Shown: positions 16,886-25,612 of the stretch, piece after piece
Position numbering within the stretch: position 1 is the stretch's first letter
Layout of the letters: the number at the start of each line of letters is the position of its first letter
DNA from: Lachnospiraceae bacterium
GTDB lineage: Bacteria > Bacillota > Clostridia > Lachnospirales > Lachnospiraceae
Length of the DNA stretch: 53,774 nucleotides
Direction of reading: 5' to 3'
NCBI GenBank assembly: GCA_017395635.1
Contig: JAFQOE010000009.1
Span: 1-53,774, forward strand
Position numbers and translations under genes: made by a program
The notes under the pieces: generated by a model
The model's input: only the letters and a program-made list of their open reading frames with translations
Databases searched by the model: none
What the model was told of the DNA's origin: nothing

Positions 16886-16978
16886 AAAGTCGACTTACCT
16901 GGATGTGATATATCCCCTTTTTACCGGACTAACCCATAAGCGGGAGACTTATCCATCACCTGCAAGTCGACTTTTTTT
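16884..16978. other. Palindrome-bounded structured element, possible small RNA or terminator
   Basis: AAAAAGTCGACTT (16884-16896) and AAGTCGACTTTTTTT (16964-16978) pair to close a 67-base interior. The AAGTCGACTT core is itself self-complementary. Inside are further complementary pieces: GGAT with ATCC (16901-16914), ATAAG with CTTAT (16936-16951), and CCC (16933-16935) with GGG (16942-16944) in that hairpin's loop, which would make a pseudoknot. T runs lie on both sides, so it can end transcription in both directions. The interior is far more structured than a simple terminator; I could not match it to a known RNA class. Confidence 0.5.
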
Positions 16979-17055
16979 ATTATTCTAAACAATCACTCTC
17001 ATATTCTATTATCGATGGGAACCATGCAATCTTTTTCTCTCCTTATCTACCATAA

Positions 17056-18066
17056 TTACTTCCCTGCTTCATAAGTCTGTAGAAAGATTTCTCGTTGAAT
17101 AACATAAATATCCGTAAAATCATCCAATCTTACTGCCATGTAATCGCCCGGTCTCCCCAAAAAATACTCTCCATCATCGCCTGTCGGAAAAACCTTGGTT
17201 CTTCGTTCTAATTCGCAAGCATAGATTCCCACACCCTGTCTCGGATAACAAAGCTTTGCCATTTCATCCAAACTGATATAATCTCCATCCGACACCTTTT
17301 CGATTGCCGGAAGAAAATCCAACATCTGCTCAAAGATATCCAGCGATTCATCCGTTGTTTTGTAGGTACGGGTAAATTTATCTTCATTCATATCATACAC
17401 TTCACCACGACATCCAATCATAATGTATCTCTCTTCATTTGCCGTAAGCAACATTCCTGATTCGTTCTCTAACGACTTAATTCTAATTTGTTCCCCTGAT
17501 GGGACTACATCCGTAGACTTCACATAAGCCCAAGGAATCTTCTTTTTGTGATATTTCGTCATCTCTAATATAAGACCCTGATGATTCATACCATACTCTC
17601 TTGCCTCAATCCAATCACATTCCTCAAAATAGGACATAGAACGTTGCAGAAAATACTCTACCGAACCCGAAAGATCCATATCCGAAATTTGCACAGATAA
17701 AATCGCCGAAGAAATCTGTCCACTCGCACACCCTGCATTTCCTCTCACAAGACCAAACTCTGCAATCAAATAATCAAGAAATTCCAATGCTCTTACACGT
17801 CGCGTATCACTGAAAAACAACAAACGATCTTCATCCTGTGATTTCCATACGAGTAGCAGAAAATGACAATCTAATACCTTAAGTATTTCATTATAATTAT
17901 ATTCATCACCCTGTTCCTCCAAGCAACGGCTTATTAGTTCATCACCATCTTTAAAAGATACTTCGGCCATTACAAATGCTGCTTTTTTGTAGCGATAGCA
18001 CTGTGTTATATTGAATTGACTGTCATTTACCTCATTCAAGCTAAATCCATACTGCTCTGCTCTCAT
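17056..18066 (-). CDS. Uncharacterised protein, last gene of the TIR-cyclase operon
   Basis: This soluble protein of about 336 residues belongs to no family I recognise. It begins MRAEQYGFSLNEVNDSQF and has no membrane segment. The C-terminal ~90 residues read PRQGVGIYACELERRTKVFPTGDDGEYFLGRPGD then YMAVR...DIYVIQREIFLQTYEAGK. The PGDYxxVR...DIYVI..xIF..TYE pattern recurs in small bacterial and phage proteins of unknown role. The ATG at 18066 lies eight bases after GGAGGG; a longer TTG start has no ribosome site. It begins about 20 bases after the cyclase gene and is clearly co-transcribed, so it may be a target or accessory of the cyclase. Confidence 0.7.
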   Translation of the reverse strand: MRAEQYGFSLNEVNDSQFNITQCYRYKKAAFVMAEVSFKDGDELISRCLEEQGDEYNYNEILKVLDCHFLLLVWKSQDEDRLLFFSDTRRVRALEFLDYLIAEFGLVRGNAGCASGQISSAILSVQISDMDLSGSVEYFLQRSMSYFEECDWIEAREYGMNHQGLILEMTKYHKKKIPWAYVKSTDVVPSGEQIRIKSLENESGMLLTANEERYIMIGCRGEVYDMNEDKFTRTYKTTDESLDIFEQMLDFLPAIEKVSDGDYISLDEMAKLCYPRQGVGIYACELERRTKVFPTGDDGEYFLGRPGDYMAVRLDDFTDIYVIQREIFLQTYEAGK

Positions 18067-18087
18067 CGTCGCACCCTCCGTCAATCG

Positions 18088-19647
18088 TCATCTATTCCGA
18101 ATCCATTCTCCCTCTGCTTCCTCATTCATCTTCAAAGCACCTTCAATCTCAATTCCTGAGAACTTTTGGAAACTTCCACTCACATGTGTAAAATGTAACG
18201 TCACCATATTAAAATGACGCTCAACAACCTTCGCATATACTCCTCCAAATATCTCTTTACCATCTTGTCCTACAGCAAAAATCTCTACATCTGAATAAAC
18301 CTTCAATTCCGCCTGGAAGTCATATAATTCCACCACCGCACGTTTATAAGAAAATTCCAACAATCGTGCAGGTATCATCTCTTCTTTTATCATCTTATCT
18401 TCAATAGAATACATATTGAAAACAATCATCTCTTCTACCGGTTTCAATACATCAAACTCTACATTAGCAATACGAATTTGATATTCACCACCAATACCAA
18501 TCACCTCAGAAAGCTCCACTAGTTTTGCGACCCCTTTCGCTACAATCTCCATATGATTGTGCACTTCTACAGGACATTCTACGCACTGAAGCGCTTCTTT
18601 CGATACCAAGACCTGGCCTCCCACGCTATAACCCTCAATTCGAGAGCATTCATTCACAATACGACCAAGCACATTGTAGCGCATCATTTTCTCTGAACCT
18701 ACATTACCGATAAATGCTTCCCCACGATGAATTCCGATTCCCATTTCAAGAGAAGGATACCCATTTTTTTCACAGAAACGATTAACCTCACCCATAGCAT
18801 TTTGCATCGCAATTGCTGCTGCAATAGCACATTCAGTATGTCGTTCCAATGTTAACGGAGCTCCAAATACCGTCAGTATCGCATCTCCCAAAAACTCAAT
18901 AATCGTCCCCCCATACTTGGTAATCGCCTCAGCCATTTTCCCAAAATAAAAATTAAGAAGTGTCGTCACCGCCTCTGGTTCTAATTCTTCCGACAAAGAA
19001 GTAAACCCTCTCAAATCTGACATCATCACAGTAAGATCACGTTTTTCGCCACCAATAGCTGCACCTTGTGGATTATCCAAAATCATATCTAACACTTTGT
19101 CCGAAAAATAGCGTCCAAATATCTGATATAATAATTCATTTCTTGATTCCAACTGTTGATTCAATCGGACAATCTCTCTTGCTGATTGCAAATCACCAGC
19201 CTGTTTTTGAAGCATTTTCTCATAGTTCTTGGTTACCTCATGTTGCCATGCTGTACGTTCCATACGAAGAATGGCAACCTTCGTAAATGGTTTTGTCAAG
19301 ACAACCATCGCACCTCTCACATAACACTCCTCGTCTAATGCTTCGTTACGATGCTCCATCATAAAGAACAGTGGAACGCCTGCTAACACCTGCTGATGCT
19401 TCATAAACAACAGTAATTTGAACTCATTTTCTGCTGCCATATCATAATCCAATACAATCAACGATGGAGTGCTAATCTGCGAGCGATTCTGCGCACTCTG
19501 CGATGCAACTGCCTTTTCCACAGCCTTTTCTACCGCTTCAAATGACAGCATACAAAATGCTCGCATGCTTCCAGTGGAATTAATCTGACGCTGTGCTTCT
19601 ATCATTTCTTTTCGATTACTGCCAATCACCCAAATTATTTTTTCCAA
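18088..19647 (-). CDS. Receiver-like domain + class III nucleotide cyclase
   Basis: Numbered from the GTG at 19656, residues 5-135 form a receiver-like domain (IVLDYD with D70; LTKPF with K122). A helical linker follows at 140-180, then a class III cyclase domain at 205-370: metal residues D214 (MMSDLRGFTSL) and D258 (EFLGDAILTVFGAP) and transition-state residues N335 and R339 (GRIVNECSRIEG). The purine-selecting positions are E254, where adenylyl cyclases have Lys, and N328. The product therefore may not be cAMP. Residues 380-522 form an extra beta-rich C-terminal domain. A TTG at 19647 with AGGAGG nine bases upstream is preferred; the GTG at 19656 abuts the ribosome site. It is third in the operon after the TIR gene. 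Confidence 0.88.
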   Translation of the reverse strand: MEKIIWVIGSNRKEMIEAQRQINSTGSMRAFCMLSFEAVEKAVEKAVASQSAQNRSQISTPSLIVLDYDMAAENEFKLLLFMKHQQVLAGVPLFFMMEHRNEALDEECYVRGAMVVLTKPFTKVAILRMERTAWQHEVTKNYEKMLQKQAGDLQSAREIVRLNQQLESRNELLYQIFGRYFSDKVLDMILDNPQGAAIGGEKRDLTVMMSDLRGFTSLSEELEPEAVTTLLNFYFGKMAEAITKYGGTIIEFLGDAILTVFGAPLTLERHTECAIAAAIAMQNAMGEVNRFCEKNGYPSLEMGIGIHRGEAFIGNVGSEKMMRYNVLGRIVNECSRIEGYSVGGQVLVSKEALQCVECPVEVHNHMEIVAKGVAKLVELSEVIGIGGEYQIRIANVEFDVLKPVEEMIVFNMYSIEDKMIKEEMIPARLLEFSYKRAVVELYDFQAELKVYSDVEIFAVGQDGKEIFGGVYAKVVERHFNMVTLHFTHVSGSFQKFSGIEIEGALKMNEEAEGEWIRNR

Positions 19648-19695
19648 TCCATCCACCCTCCTAAGAAAAGACCATTCCTAATCTTCTCCCATTTT

Positions 19696-20634
19696 CTAAT
19701 ACAATGTATGCCACGCACCATTTCGATCAATGGATTGTTTTCTATCGCTTCCTTTGCTACTCTTGCATGTATCACACATGATTCCTGTTCGAATCGGGGC
19801 ACCACATTTCTCACAAGGCACACGAACCGGCGAGTTTTTCGGAATCTCCAAATATTCATCTCTGAAAAAATACTCAATAATCCTTTTCGGCACACCTGTA
19901 TTCTGCTCAATTGCCGATGCTGTTGCATTACCGACTTTATCTAAATAGTTACGTATTGTCTGATAATCATCATAACTATCCTTACCACATGCCTGACAAC
20001 GATACGTTCCCATAGTAATATTCTCCAACATTCTACTTCCACAATGATCACATTCTAAAGGAATGCGATTCATTCGAAGTACATTCGAATCCGCTTTTCT
20101 CGTTAATCTTCTCGGAAATTGAGAAGTCCTGCTTTCTCTTTGTACAGATACAGTTGCAGTCACCCCTGACCTAGTTATAGGAACCTCCTCTTCTACTATA
20201 CTCGTTCCAACACCATCCTGACTCAAATCCTTCTTAAGTAGCTGTTTTAGTTGTTTCTTTAGCTCCATAAACGCATCTTCCTTATCCAATGTATAAGAAA
20301 TCATCTGCACATTATTGAGATAAAATCGAAACGTGTCATTCAATGGTATATCATCAATCTGAAATGGAATAATTGTCTTACGATGCGAAATCGCACTATC
20401 AATCTCTTTTTCTACCCATATAGACTTCTGAGATGTACGAGATAACACCAACAAAAACACTTCACATTCTTTAATTGCACGTGGAATTTCTCTTGCATAA
20501 CTGGAACCTGCCGCAATCATCTCCGGGGCTTTCCAATACGCAATCTTTTCTTCCTTCATCATCTGTACTATTGTATTCACAAATTTGCGATCTTCTGAGC
20601 TATAGCTCACAAACACTGATTTTACATTCGCCAT
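19696..20634 (-). CDS. TIR-domain protein with two zinc ribbons
   Basis: This 312-residue protein has an N-terminal TIR domain (1-135): FVSYSSEDRKFV, the REIPRAIKECEVFLLVLS strand, and SIWVEKEIDSAI. In the last, E77 aligns with the catalytic Glu of NAD-cleaving TIR enzymes (the WVHKEI of SARM1). A basic linker follows, then a zinc ribbon (C195, C198, C213, C216), a winged-helix-like segment around 225-262 (NATASAIEQNTGVPKRII), and a second ribbon (C274, C277, C287, C290). GGAGG lies seven bases before the ATG. It sits 15 bases after the GAF-GGDEF gene and 40-50 bases before the cyclase gene. It has no cyclic-nucleotide-binding domain, unlike the known Pycsar TIR effectors. Confidence 0.9.
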   Translation of the reverse strand: MANVKSVFVSYSSEDRKFVNTIVQMMKEEKIAYWKAPEMIAAGSSYAREIPRAIKECEVFLLVLSRTSQKSIWVEKEIDSAISHRKTIIPFQIDDIPLNDTFRFYLNNVQMISYTLDKEDAFMELKKQLKQLLKKDLSQDGVGTSIVEEEVPITRSGVTATVSVQRESRTSQFPRRLTRKADSNVLRMNRIPLECDHCGSRMLENITMGTYRCQACGKDSYDDYQTIRNYLDKVGNATASAIEQNTGVPKRIIEYFFRDEYLEIPKNSPVRVPCEKCGAPIRTGIMCDTCKSSKGSDRKQSIDRNGAWHTLY

Positions 20635-20649
20635 AGTCTCGCCTCCATC

Positions 20650-21648
20650 TCAACCAATCACACGATTACGGCCACTCGTCTTTGCTTCATACAATCTTGC
20701 GTCCGCCTCTTCTATATGTCTTTCTACTGAACATTTGCCATCTAATTCTTTTACACCAAATGACATGGTAATTCGAATATCTTCTTCATCAAAACGACAA
20801 ACTTTATTTTCTATTGTCTGTCTCAATTCCTCTGCAATACTCATTGCCTGTGCAAGATTAGTACCCGGCAATAATAGAACAAATTCCTCTCCACCCCATC
20901 GAAAGGCTTCTCCACATTCTATCCCTTCTTGCAAAGTACCAGCCACCATCTGCAACACTGCATCACCTGCATTATGCCCATAGGTATCATTAACCTTCTT
21001 GAAAAAATCAATATCACACATAATAGTCGATGCACCATTCTTTTCCATTACCGGCACAATCTCCACATTATAATATTCATAAAACCCTCTTCTATTCCGT
21101 AATCCCGTCAGACTATCTATATGCGCCGTCTGATACAGTAAATGGGACTCCAATGCCTTACCTGAATATGCTGCCGCAAGAGTAAGACGCTTTACATCTC
21201 TATCATCAAAATTGCTTTCGCCTTTCTCATCCAACTTATTAATCGCCTGATAAGCACCTATCACTTCTCCTGCTGAATTGGTTACCGGCATACACAAAAT
21301 CGACTTTGTAATAAATCCTGTTTCTTCATCGACCTTGGAATTAAAGCGATTATCCTTATACGGCTCATTGATTACAATCGTTTCGTTATTTCCAATTGTC
21401 GCTCCTACAATCCCTGTACCCTCAGGAACCACTAATTGCTCGCTATCCGATGCAACTAATGTCCAATATTCTTTCTTTTTCACATCCCAATACCAAAAAG
21501 ATGCACGCTCTGCATTGACCAACGTTCTACCCATATCTGTCAACAATAACAGTGTTTTCTTAAAATCCTTTTCATTAACCAACTGACTCATATAATAAAA
21601 AATCTGTTCTAACAATGCTTCCGCTTCCATTGGTTTCTTACCTACCAT
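20650..21648 (-). CDS. GAF-GGDEF diguanylate cyclase
   Basis: This 332-residue soluble protein has a GAF domain (about 10-165, with PEGTGIVGATI and INKLDEKGE) and a GGDEF domain (about 170-332). The active site is GGEEF (RWGGEEFVLLL, about 252-256), with the metal residue in CDIDFFKKVNDTYGH and DSLTGLRNRRGF at the start. It should make c-di-GMP. No RxxD inhibitory site precedes the active loop. The ATG at 21648 is six bases after GGAGGG. It is the first gene of the four-gene operon with the TIR protein and class III cyclase, so the operon holds two different cyclase chemistries. Confidence 0.93.
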   Translation of the reverse strand: MVGKKPMEAEALLEQIFYYMSQLVNEKDFKKTLLLLTDMGRTLVNAERASFWYWDVKKKEYWTLVASDSEQLVVPEGTGIVGATIGNNETIVINEPYKDNRFNSKVDEETGFITKSILCMPVTNSAGEVIGAYQAINKLDEKGESNFDDRDVKRLTLAAAYSGKALESHLLYQTAHIDSLTGLRNRRGFYEYYNVEIVPVMEKNGASTIMCDIDFFKKVNDTYGHNAGDAVLQMVAGTLQEGIECGEAFRWGGEEFVLLLPGTNLAQAMSIAEELRQTIENKVCRFDEEDIRITMSFGVKELDGKCSVERHIEEADARLYEAKTSGRNRVIG

Positions 21649-21728
21649 AAATATCCCTCCTGACACACAAATCATGCCAATTCATTCTAATCCATCTCTA
21701 TACAAATCCAAACCTCGTGAAGCCTACA

Positions 21729-22514
21729 TCAATACTGAAACAAACCAACGAAATTATCTCTCAAATAATTCAAAGACTGTATTTGATCTTCCGGTCTCAT
21801 GTTCTCCACCAATACTGTACACTGATCAAAATACGTTCGATAATACTTTATAAACTGATTCCAATCAATATATCCGGATCCCACAGGCATGTGCAAGTCT
21901 CTGTTCAAATCATTGTCACTAATATGTATATGTTTCAAATACGGAGCCAACATTTCCACCCAATCTCCCATCGGAAAACCTGAAAGAGAAGCATGCGCAT
22001 AATCCAAACAAACACCATAATTCGAATACTTACACAAACGTTCCGAAATCCCAAGCAATATCTTTGGAGATGTGTCAAACATGTTCTCTAAATAAATGTG
22101 TATCTCCGGATACTCTTTTAACAATTCTTCCACATATTTTGCTGTCTTCCACACCACTTTGCAATCATAGGAATCGCCTGTCAACATTGGATTGTAATTG
22201 GTGTGGAATACCACACCACACACCCCCAACTGTTTCGCAATCTCCATGCTCTGTCTCATCCGCATCTTGGAAATGTCAGCAATCCTTTCATCATCACTAA
22301 ATACAGCAATATCAATAAACGCACCATGCATAGTACTCCCCTCCGGAATTCCTGCATCTAAATATCGCTGTACTAATTGCTTTCGCATTTCCGCATCATC
22401 TAGAACTGTAGCCTCATAAAAATCATTTATTTCAAAACCCACATCATATCGTTGTTCAATCGCCTTATATTCGGGCAACTTTTCTTCCTTTGAAACCACC
22501 ATAAACCTTCCCAT
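21729..22514 (-). CDS. Sugar phosphate isomerase/epimerase-like TIM barrel
   Basis: This 261-residue protein matches the xylose isomerase-like TIM barrel (AP endonuclease 2) superfamily. Candidate metal ligands are the Glu in IYLENMFDTS, the Asp/His in CLDYAHAS, the His pair in LKHIHISDND and the late Glu in VLVENMRPE. Such enzymes isomerise or epimerise sugars or related polyols; the substrate is unknown. A GGGGGT site precedes the ATG. It ends about 80 bases before the GAF-GGDEF gene and could be co-transcribed with it. Confidence 0.82.
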   Translation of the reverse strand: MGRFMVVSKEEKLPEYKAIEQRYDVGFEINDFYEATVLDDAEMRKQLVQRYLDAGIPEGSTMHGAFIDIAVFSDDERIADISKMRMRQSMEIAKQLGVCGVVFHTNYNPMLTGDSYDCKVVWKTAKYVEELLKEYPEIHIYLENMFDTSPKILLGISERLCKYSNYGVCLDYAHASLSGFPMGDWVEMLAPYLKHIHISDNDLNRDLHMPVGSGYIDWNQFIKYYRTYFDQCTVLVENMRPEDQIQSLNYLRDNFVGLFQY

Positions 22515-22684
22515 TGAATACCCCCGTATCCTTGTTGAAAATGTATTAATATTTTATCATGAATTACATATATTTCCAACTTAATTTATTATTAAACGCA
22601 CTTCCAGTTTTTGTATATTTTGCTTATTATCTAAGCCTTTTTTGTCATCTATTTACAAATGCTAATCATTACTCAATTTCACCT

Positions 22685-23710
22685 TTATCGATTCTGCCAC
22701 TTTACCTGTTGACCTGTAAGCAACGGATAAGATACTACGTGTTGACCGTCCAGATTTTCCTTATACATATCCACTGCTGTTATCTGACTATTATCATACG
22801 TCTTGTAATAATATATTCCCTTTTCGCTATTACAACAGGAAGAATATATCGTTATCTCATAGTCCTCATTTTCACCCAAAGATACATCATTACTTCCCCA
22901 TGTATTTTCCTTTTCCCTCACAATATGCACCAAACCTTTTTGCTGTTCAACCGCACCTAAAATGTGAAAGAACTGCCCAACACTCTCCATCTCTCCTTTT
23001 CCACAAACCGAGTTTTCCTTCGCAAACACGGCTCTTACAAATCGCGACACCGAAGACAAATCTCCGGGTAATCCAATTGCACCCATCCCCTTACTATAGA
23101 CCTTCAGCGGAATGTTTTTCGAAAAGGAATTCACCGGCATTTCTTTTGACAAGCTCATGTAATTATTCAGTCCAAATAATTGTTGACGAAACGGAGGGTT
23201 ATTCGTCAGCACTCCTGTTGGATTCGGATACACCCTCATCCCTCCTGACAAAGTTTCCACTACGATACTTTTCTCTTTATCTGAAATCATCCAATGAAGC
23301 GGGGACAGTGGCAAATCTGAACGAAAATCCTCTTTCATAACGTTAATCTTTAATAAGACTTCTTCCGCATCCTCCACGCAAGCACATTGACCAAGAATAT
23401 AAGGAATGAATTCAAAAGGAGAAACATTTTCTTTTTCAGGCACTTCTTCATAATAGCAGGCATTCCCTTCAAAACTCAAACCTGCCATACCAAGACCTTT
23501 TTCATTGACCGCATCATAATACAACGGATAATCTTCCACAACATATGCCATTCCAATCATTGCATAATGACTATTCATATTTTCCGTCTTTCGAAAAATA
23601 AAAGGATAGTTTCTGGGAGTAATCGTTACTGACTCCTGATAAGAATATTCCAAATCCAAATTTCTTCCAAAATAGTGATCCTTCGTAGAAAATGAAATTG
23701 CTGTACACAT
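22685..23710 (-). CDS. bsh: Bile salt hydrolase (choloylglycine hydrolase)
   Basis: This 341-residue Ntn hydrolase splits glycine or taurine from conjugated bile acids. The start is at MCTAISF so that Cys2 becomes the N-terminal nucleophile after Met removal. Other active-site residues are R16 and D19 (FGRNLD), the Asn pair in LTNNPPF and the Arg in SSVSRFVR. Resemblance to clostridial bile salt hydrolases runs throughout: NEKGLGMAGLSF, LHWMISD, GLPGDLSS and, near the end, EKGIYYYKTYDN and KENLDG. No signal peptide is present, so the enzyme is cytoplasmic. The ribosome site is weak (AAGAG). It is probably a single-gene unit. The 160-base gap before 22685 is AT-rich and empty. Confidence 0.93.
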   Translation of the reverse strand: MCTAISFSTKDHYFGRNLDLEYSYQESVTITPRNYPFIFRKTENMNSHYAMIGMAYVVEDYPLYYDAVNEKGLGMAGLSFEGNACYYEEVPEKENVSPFEFIPYILGQCACVEDAEEVLLKINVMKEDFRSDLPLSPLHWMISDKEKSIVVETLSGGMRVYPNPTGVLTNNPPFRQQLFGLNNYMSLSKEMPVNSFSKNIPLKVYSKGMGAIGLPGDLSSVSRFVRAVFAKENSVCGKGEMESVGQFFHILGAVEQQKGLVHIVREKENTWGSNDVSLGENEDYEITIYSSCCNSEKGIYYYKTYDNSQITAVDMYKENLDGQHVVSYPLLTGQQVKWQNR

Positions 23711-23879
23711 AAGAAACTCTTGCATAATGAATTCACAGCGATATCCACTACACATTTTCCTTTCCTGTTTTTATATAGTGTCATCAAAACCATAAAATCT
23801 TATACCTTATCTTTTACACCCAAAGATCTTTTACATTTAACAACAACTCTCGGAACATTCAAAAATTTTCATATAACAA

Positions 23880-23918
23880 AAGGTACGTCTCAACATACAA
23901 AACATCAAAACGTACCTC
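23880..23918 (-). terminator. Terminator after the hydrogenase-like sensor
   Basis: On the minus strand AGGTACGT ... ACGTACCT is followed by TTTTGTTAT. It lies about 30 bases beyond the stop of the 515-residue sensor gene. Confidence 0.75.
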
Positions 23919-23944
23919 TATCAATGTTGTTTTAATAGCCCATC

Positions 23945-25492
23945 CTATAACTCTTCCACAATATGTTTCAAGCCATCTGACATTTCTTGCAAGCACTGTG
24001 TCTGTGCAGAAATTTCTTCTGAGGTTGCCGCAATTGTAGCCACCTTCTGTGTAACATCTTCAATATTTCCAATCAAACCGCGAATGCTTTCCACGCTACG
24101 ATCGATCTTAGGAATAATGTCCTGAGCCTCTTGGTTATTGGCTTCTATCGATGCATTCAACGATAATAAGTTGGTCTGATTCGCAATACCTGAAATTTCA
24201 ATATTACTCTGTTTATAAACCTCAACGAAATCTGCAATTAATTTCAATGATTCTGTCAACTCATCACAAATCATAGAAATCTGTTGTACCTCACCTGCCA
24301 ATTCTGTTGTTTCGTTAGCAGACGCTTCATTGGCCATATTCAACTCAATCGCAGTATCATGAAGAGAAGCAAACTGTTCAAATACTTTTTCTAATGTTTG
24401 ATTCTTTGCTTCCTGCATTTCCTTATCGCGCTCATGCATCTCACGAACACTGTTGCTTTCCTGCTCAGCCAAATCCTTAATATAGTGGATACAGTTTTCA
24501 CGTGTATTCACGTTATTGAAAATTGCACAAGCCATATCCTTACAAGTTTCATAGCCACAACAACCACAGTTAATCTCCTTGCTTTCTGCAGTATATTTGT
24601 TCATGTCTTCAAATATTCTAGTTAATTCTGCACTTGACGGCTCATGAATGACAACTTGTTTATTCTCATAATGGCGAATAAAATCATTCAAATCCAACTT
24701 AGAAAAACTCTTCATCAAATTTGCTAATCTCTCTTCCGGCGTTAAGCCTTCTGTTACCCATGGACTGGTTGATTTCTTCTTTTTCTTCTTAACATTAGCA
24801 TCTATGCTTCCAATTGTACGCATCTTTGATAAAGTCATTAATACGTCATCCGTATTACGTTCCGGCTCTGTCGCAGTTCCATAGATACAACCCTTTTGAC
24901 AATTCAAAATGTCCACCATAAACGGCAACTCTTTTCTTTCACGAATACGTTGCGAATATTCTTTTAGATAATGATATGCTTCACGCTCGCCCTCTACCTG
25001 GCGAATCACGTAATCTCGGCCCAAAAAATGTTCCACATTCTCACGAAGACCTCCTGGCATAGGATAAATCGCACCCAAACCATATTCTAATTCATCATTG
25101 TATTCCGAAGCTGTACGATACGCACCACCGATATACTCCATCATTTTGGCATAGGTTACATTGTATTTCACATACCCATTTGTATTCGAATCCTCAATTT
25201 CAAATTTCTTAGCAATACATGGACTCAAAAACGCAATGTCATCTGTCACATTCAAATATTTCTTGGCATAAATTGCAGTACACATCATTGGACTATGAAT
25301 TGGTACCAGACGTTCTATCAATTCCGGCTGATACTTTTCTATATAATTCACAATAGCCGGACAAGGCTGCGAAATACCTCCGGTAAAATTATTCTCAGTT
25401 ATGTACTTCAAATATCCCCAAGTAGTAATATCTGCACCATATGATACACTATACAGATGATTTACCCCTTCACCCCAATTCAAGATTCGCAT
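23945..25492 (-). CDS. [FeFe]-hydrogenase-like H-cluster domain + FeS domain + MCP-like signalling helix
   Basis: Residues 15-220 of 515 match the H-cluster domain of [FeFe]-hydrogenases: ISQPCPAIVNYI, HSPMMCTAIYAKKYL, LSPCIAKKFE and ILNCQKGCIYG supply the expected Cys. Around 310-335 a four-Cys FeS module appears (CGCCGYETCKDMAC). Residues 345-515 are chemoreceptor-like coiled coil (QTNLLSLNASIEA). It thus resembles sensory hydrogenases. Two oddities are visible. The usual N-terminal ferredoxin domains are missing (the protein starts at HLYSVSYGADITTWGYLKY), and the signalling hairpin jumps from SIEA to NNQEAQDIIPK, lacking the conserved GKGFAVVA tip. A TATAAT lies only about ten bases before the ATG. 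It may be a decayed or streamlined sensor. Confidence 0.75.
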   Translation of the reverse strand: MRILNWGEGVNHLYSVSYGADITTWGYLKYITENNFTGGISQPCPAIVNYIEKYQPELIERLVPIHSPMMCTAIYAKKYLNVTDDIAFLSPCIAKKFEIEDSNTNGYVKYNVTYAKMMEYIGGAYRTASEYNDELEYGLGAIYPMPGGLRENVEHFLGRDYVIRQVEGEREAYHYLKEYSQRIRERKELPFMVDILNCQKGCIYGTATEPERNTDDVLMTLSKMRTIGSIDANVKKKKKKSTSPWVTEGLTPEERLANLMKSFSKLDLNDFIRHYENKQVVIHEPSSAELTRIFEDMNKYTAESKEINCGCCGYETCKDMACAIFNNVNTRENCIHYIKDLAEQESNSVREMHERDKEMQEAKNQTLEKVFEQFASLHDTAIELNMANEASANETTELAGEVQQISMICDELTESLKLIADFVEVYKQSNIEISGIANQTNLLSLNASIEANNQEAQDIIPKIDRSVESIRGLIGNIEDVTQKVATIAATSEEISAQTQCLQEMSDGLKHIVEEL

Positions 25493-25612
25493 ATTATTAT
25501 AGCATTTGTCACAATATTTTCCAATAAATAAGTCATTTTTCTACATTATACCCTAAAATTATTTTTATTTTCAGAAAAATTGCCTTTCGGTATGTGTTGA
25601 CAAGTCTTTATT

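Noticed and set aside
17056..21648. Calling the TIR-cyclase operon a Pycsar system
   Set aside because: The TIR protein has zinc ribbons but no cyclic-nucleotide-binding domain, the cyclase carries a receiver-like domain, and a GGDEF gene is included. The parts are only analogous.
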